This document shows positions 5,907 to 6,405 of a stretch of DNA of 6,405 nt, one piece after another (the first letter of the stretch is position 1; every line of letters begins with the position of its first letter). The position numbers were made by a program, and so were the translations under genes. The notes under the pieces are model-generated. The model worked only from the letters and a program-made list of their open reading frames with translations. It was not told where the DNA came from and did not search any database. Origin of the DNA: Methanothermococcus okinawensis (GTDB taxonomy: Archaea > AGJL01 > Methanococci > Methanococcales > Methanococcaceae); assembly GCA_015661555.1 (NCBI GenBank), contig DQVW01000094.1, positions 1-6,405 of the forward strand. Reading direction: 5' to 3'.

Positions 5907-5924
5907 TTTAATATTTATCTATAA
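5907..5924. promoter_or_regulatory. Shared A/T-rich divergent promoter region
   Basis: The 111-bp gap between carbonic anhydrase and the htpX-like gene contains one A/T block that can serve both directions. On minus, ATAAATATTAAAA would place a start near 5885-5890. On plus, TTTATCTATAA (5914-5924) would place a start near 5942-5948. Neither is a perfect TATA box. Overlap would make the two promoters compete. Confidence 0.35.
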
Positions 5925-5977
5925 GTTAGTGAATAAATAATTGAAAGAATTCAGAAAAGGCAATAGAGGGATGGGAA

Positions 5978-6405
5978 ATGATGACCACTTTAAAGGTAAT
6001 ACTGTTGATGGCCCTACTTACTGGAATACTCTATGGGGCATGTTTAATGCTGCATATACATCCCCTAGTTGCCCTTATAATAGCACTGATACCTAATCTT
6101 ATTGCCTACTTCTTCAGTGACAAGATTGTACTTATGAGTTATGGGGCTAGAATAGTAGATGAAAGGGAGGCTCCATATCTTCACAGGATTGTGGAGAGGG
6201 TTGCAAGGAGGGCAGGTATTCCAAAACCTAAGGTGGCTATAATAGATACTCCTACACCAAATGCCTTTGCAACTGGTAGAAGTCCGAAACATGGGGTGGT
6301 GGCAGTTACTACAGGTATTATGAATCTCCTTAACTCCCAGGAGTTGGAGGGAGTAATTGCCCATGAGATAAGCCATATAAAAAATAGGGATATCCTAATA
6401 GGTAC
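5978..6405 (+). CDS. htpX: HtpX-type membrane zinc metalloprotease, N-terminal part
   Basis: An M48-family membrane protease involved in quality control of membrane proteins. The first 142 codons are visible and the frame is open to the right edge, so the C-terminal half is missing from the window only. Two N-terminal hydrophobic spans lie near residues 6-26 and 29-47. A cytoplasmic stretch with the family motif TPNAFATG (93-100) follows. The catalytic zinc motif HEISH lies at 129-133 (His129 and His133 as ligands, Glu130 catalytic), followed by NRD as in the family. ATG at 5978 is preferred, with GAGGG at 5966-5970 seven nt upstream; an adjacent ATG at 5981 is possible. It is divergent from carbonic anhydrase, with no functional link evident. 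The symbol follows the family; a paralogue within M48 cannot be excluded. Confidence 0.88.
   Translation, partial: MMTTLKVILLMALLTGILYGACLMLHIHPLVALIIALIPNLIAYFFSDKIVLMSYGARIVDEREAPYLHRIVERVARRAGIPKPKVAIIDTPTPNAFATGRSPKHGVVAVTTGIMNLLNSQELEGVIAHEISHIKNRDILIG

Noticed and set aside
6065..6376. Minus-strand 103-codon frame
   Set aside because: It is antisense to the htpX-like gene, whose frame carries the HEISH motif and membrane spans.
1..6405. tRNA, rRNA, insertion sequence or prophage elements
   Set aside because: No cloverleaf, rRNA signature, transposase motif, or terminal inverted repeat with target duplication was seen by eye on either strand.

Overview
The window looks like chromosomal DNA from a thermophilic hydrogenotrophic methanogen of the order Methanococcales (a Methanocaldococcus, Methanotorris, Methanothermococcus or Methanofervidicoccus relative). 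The evidence is a thiol:fumarate reductase catalytic subunit (TfrA), heavy use of AGA/AGG and ATA codons, TTG/GTG starts preceded by GGTG-type Shine-Dalgarno sequences, TATATAAA-type archaeal promoters and oligo-U terminators. The genus call is inference.

Layout from left to right. Positions 1-384 hold no convincing gene. This stretch is a C-rich (minus strand G-rich) array of a degenerate palindromic core, consensus GGTACGAATTTCGTACC, repeated about every 54 nt with a higher-order period of 108-111 nt. It starts right behind the tfrA stop codon and runs off the left edge. Positions 385-2004 (minus) are tfrA. Positions 2069-5059 (minus) are a phosphate-uptake operon, pstS-pstC-pstA, with no pstB ATPase or phoU behind it. 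Positions 5180-5866 (minus) are a beta-class carbonic anhydrase. From 5978 to the right edge (plus) runs the N-terminal part of an HtpX-type membrane zinc protease, divergent from the carbonic anhydrase.

How the genes work together. PstS captures phosphate outside the membrane and PstC/PstA form the channel; the ATPase that powers them must be encoded elsewhere. TfrA would reduce fumarate to succinate with coenzyme M and coenzyme B thiols, once partnered with the iron-sulfur subunit TfrB, which is not here. Carbonic anhydrase would interconvert CO2 and bicarbonate, the carbon substrates of a CO2-reducing methanogen. Each unit appears to have its own promoter and terminator, so apart from pstSCA the neighbours are probably not co-regulated.

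The most unusual content is the 1-367 repeat array. It is not a CRISPR, not an obvious gene and not a recognised RNA. It could be a protein-binding iteron array, a decayed repeat-protein gene, or an intergenic repeat family.
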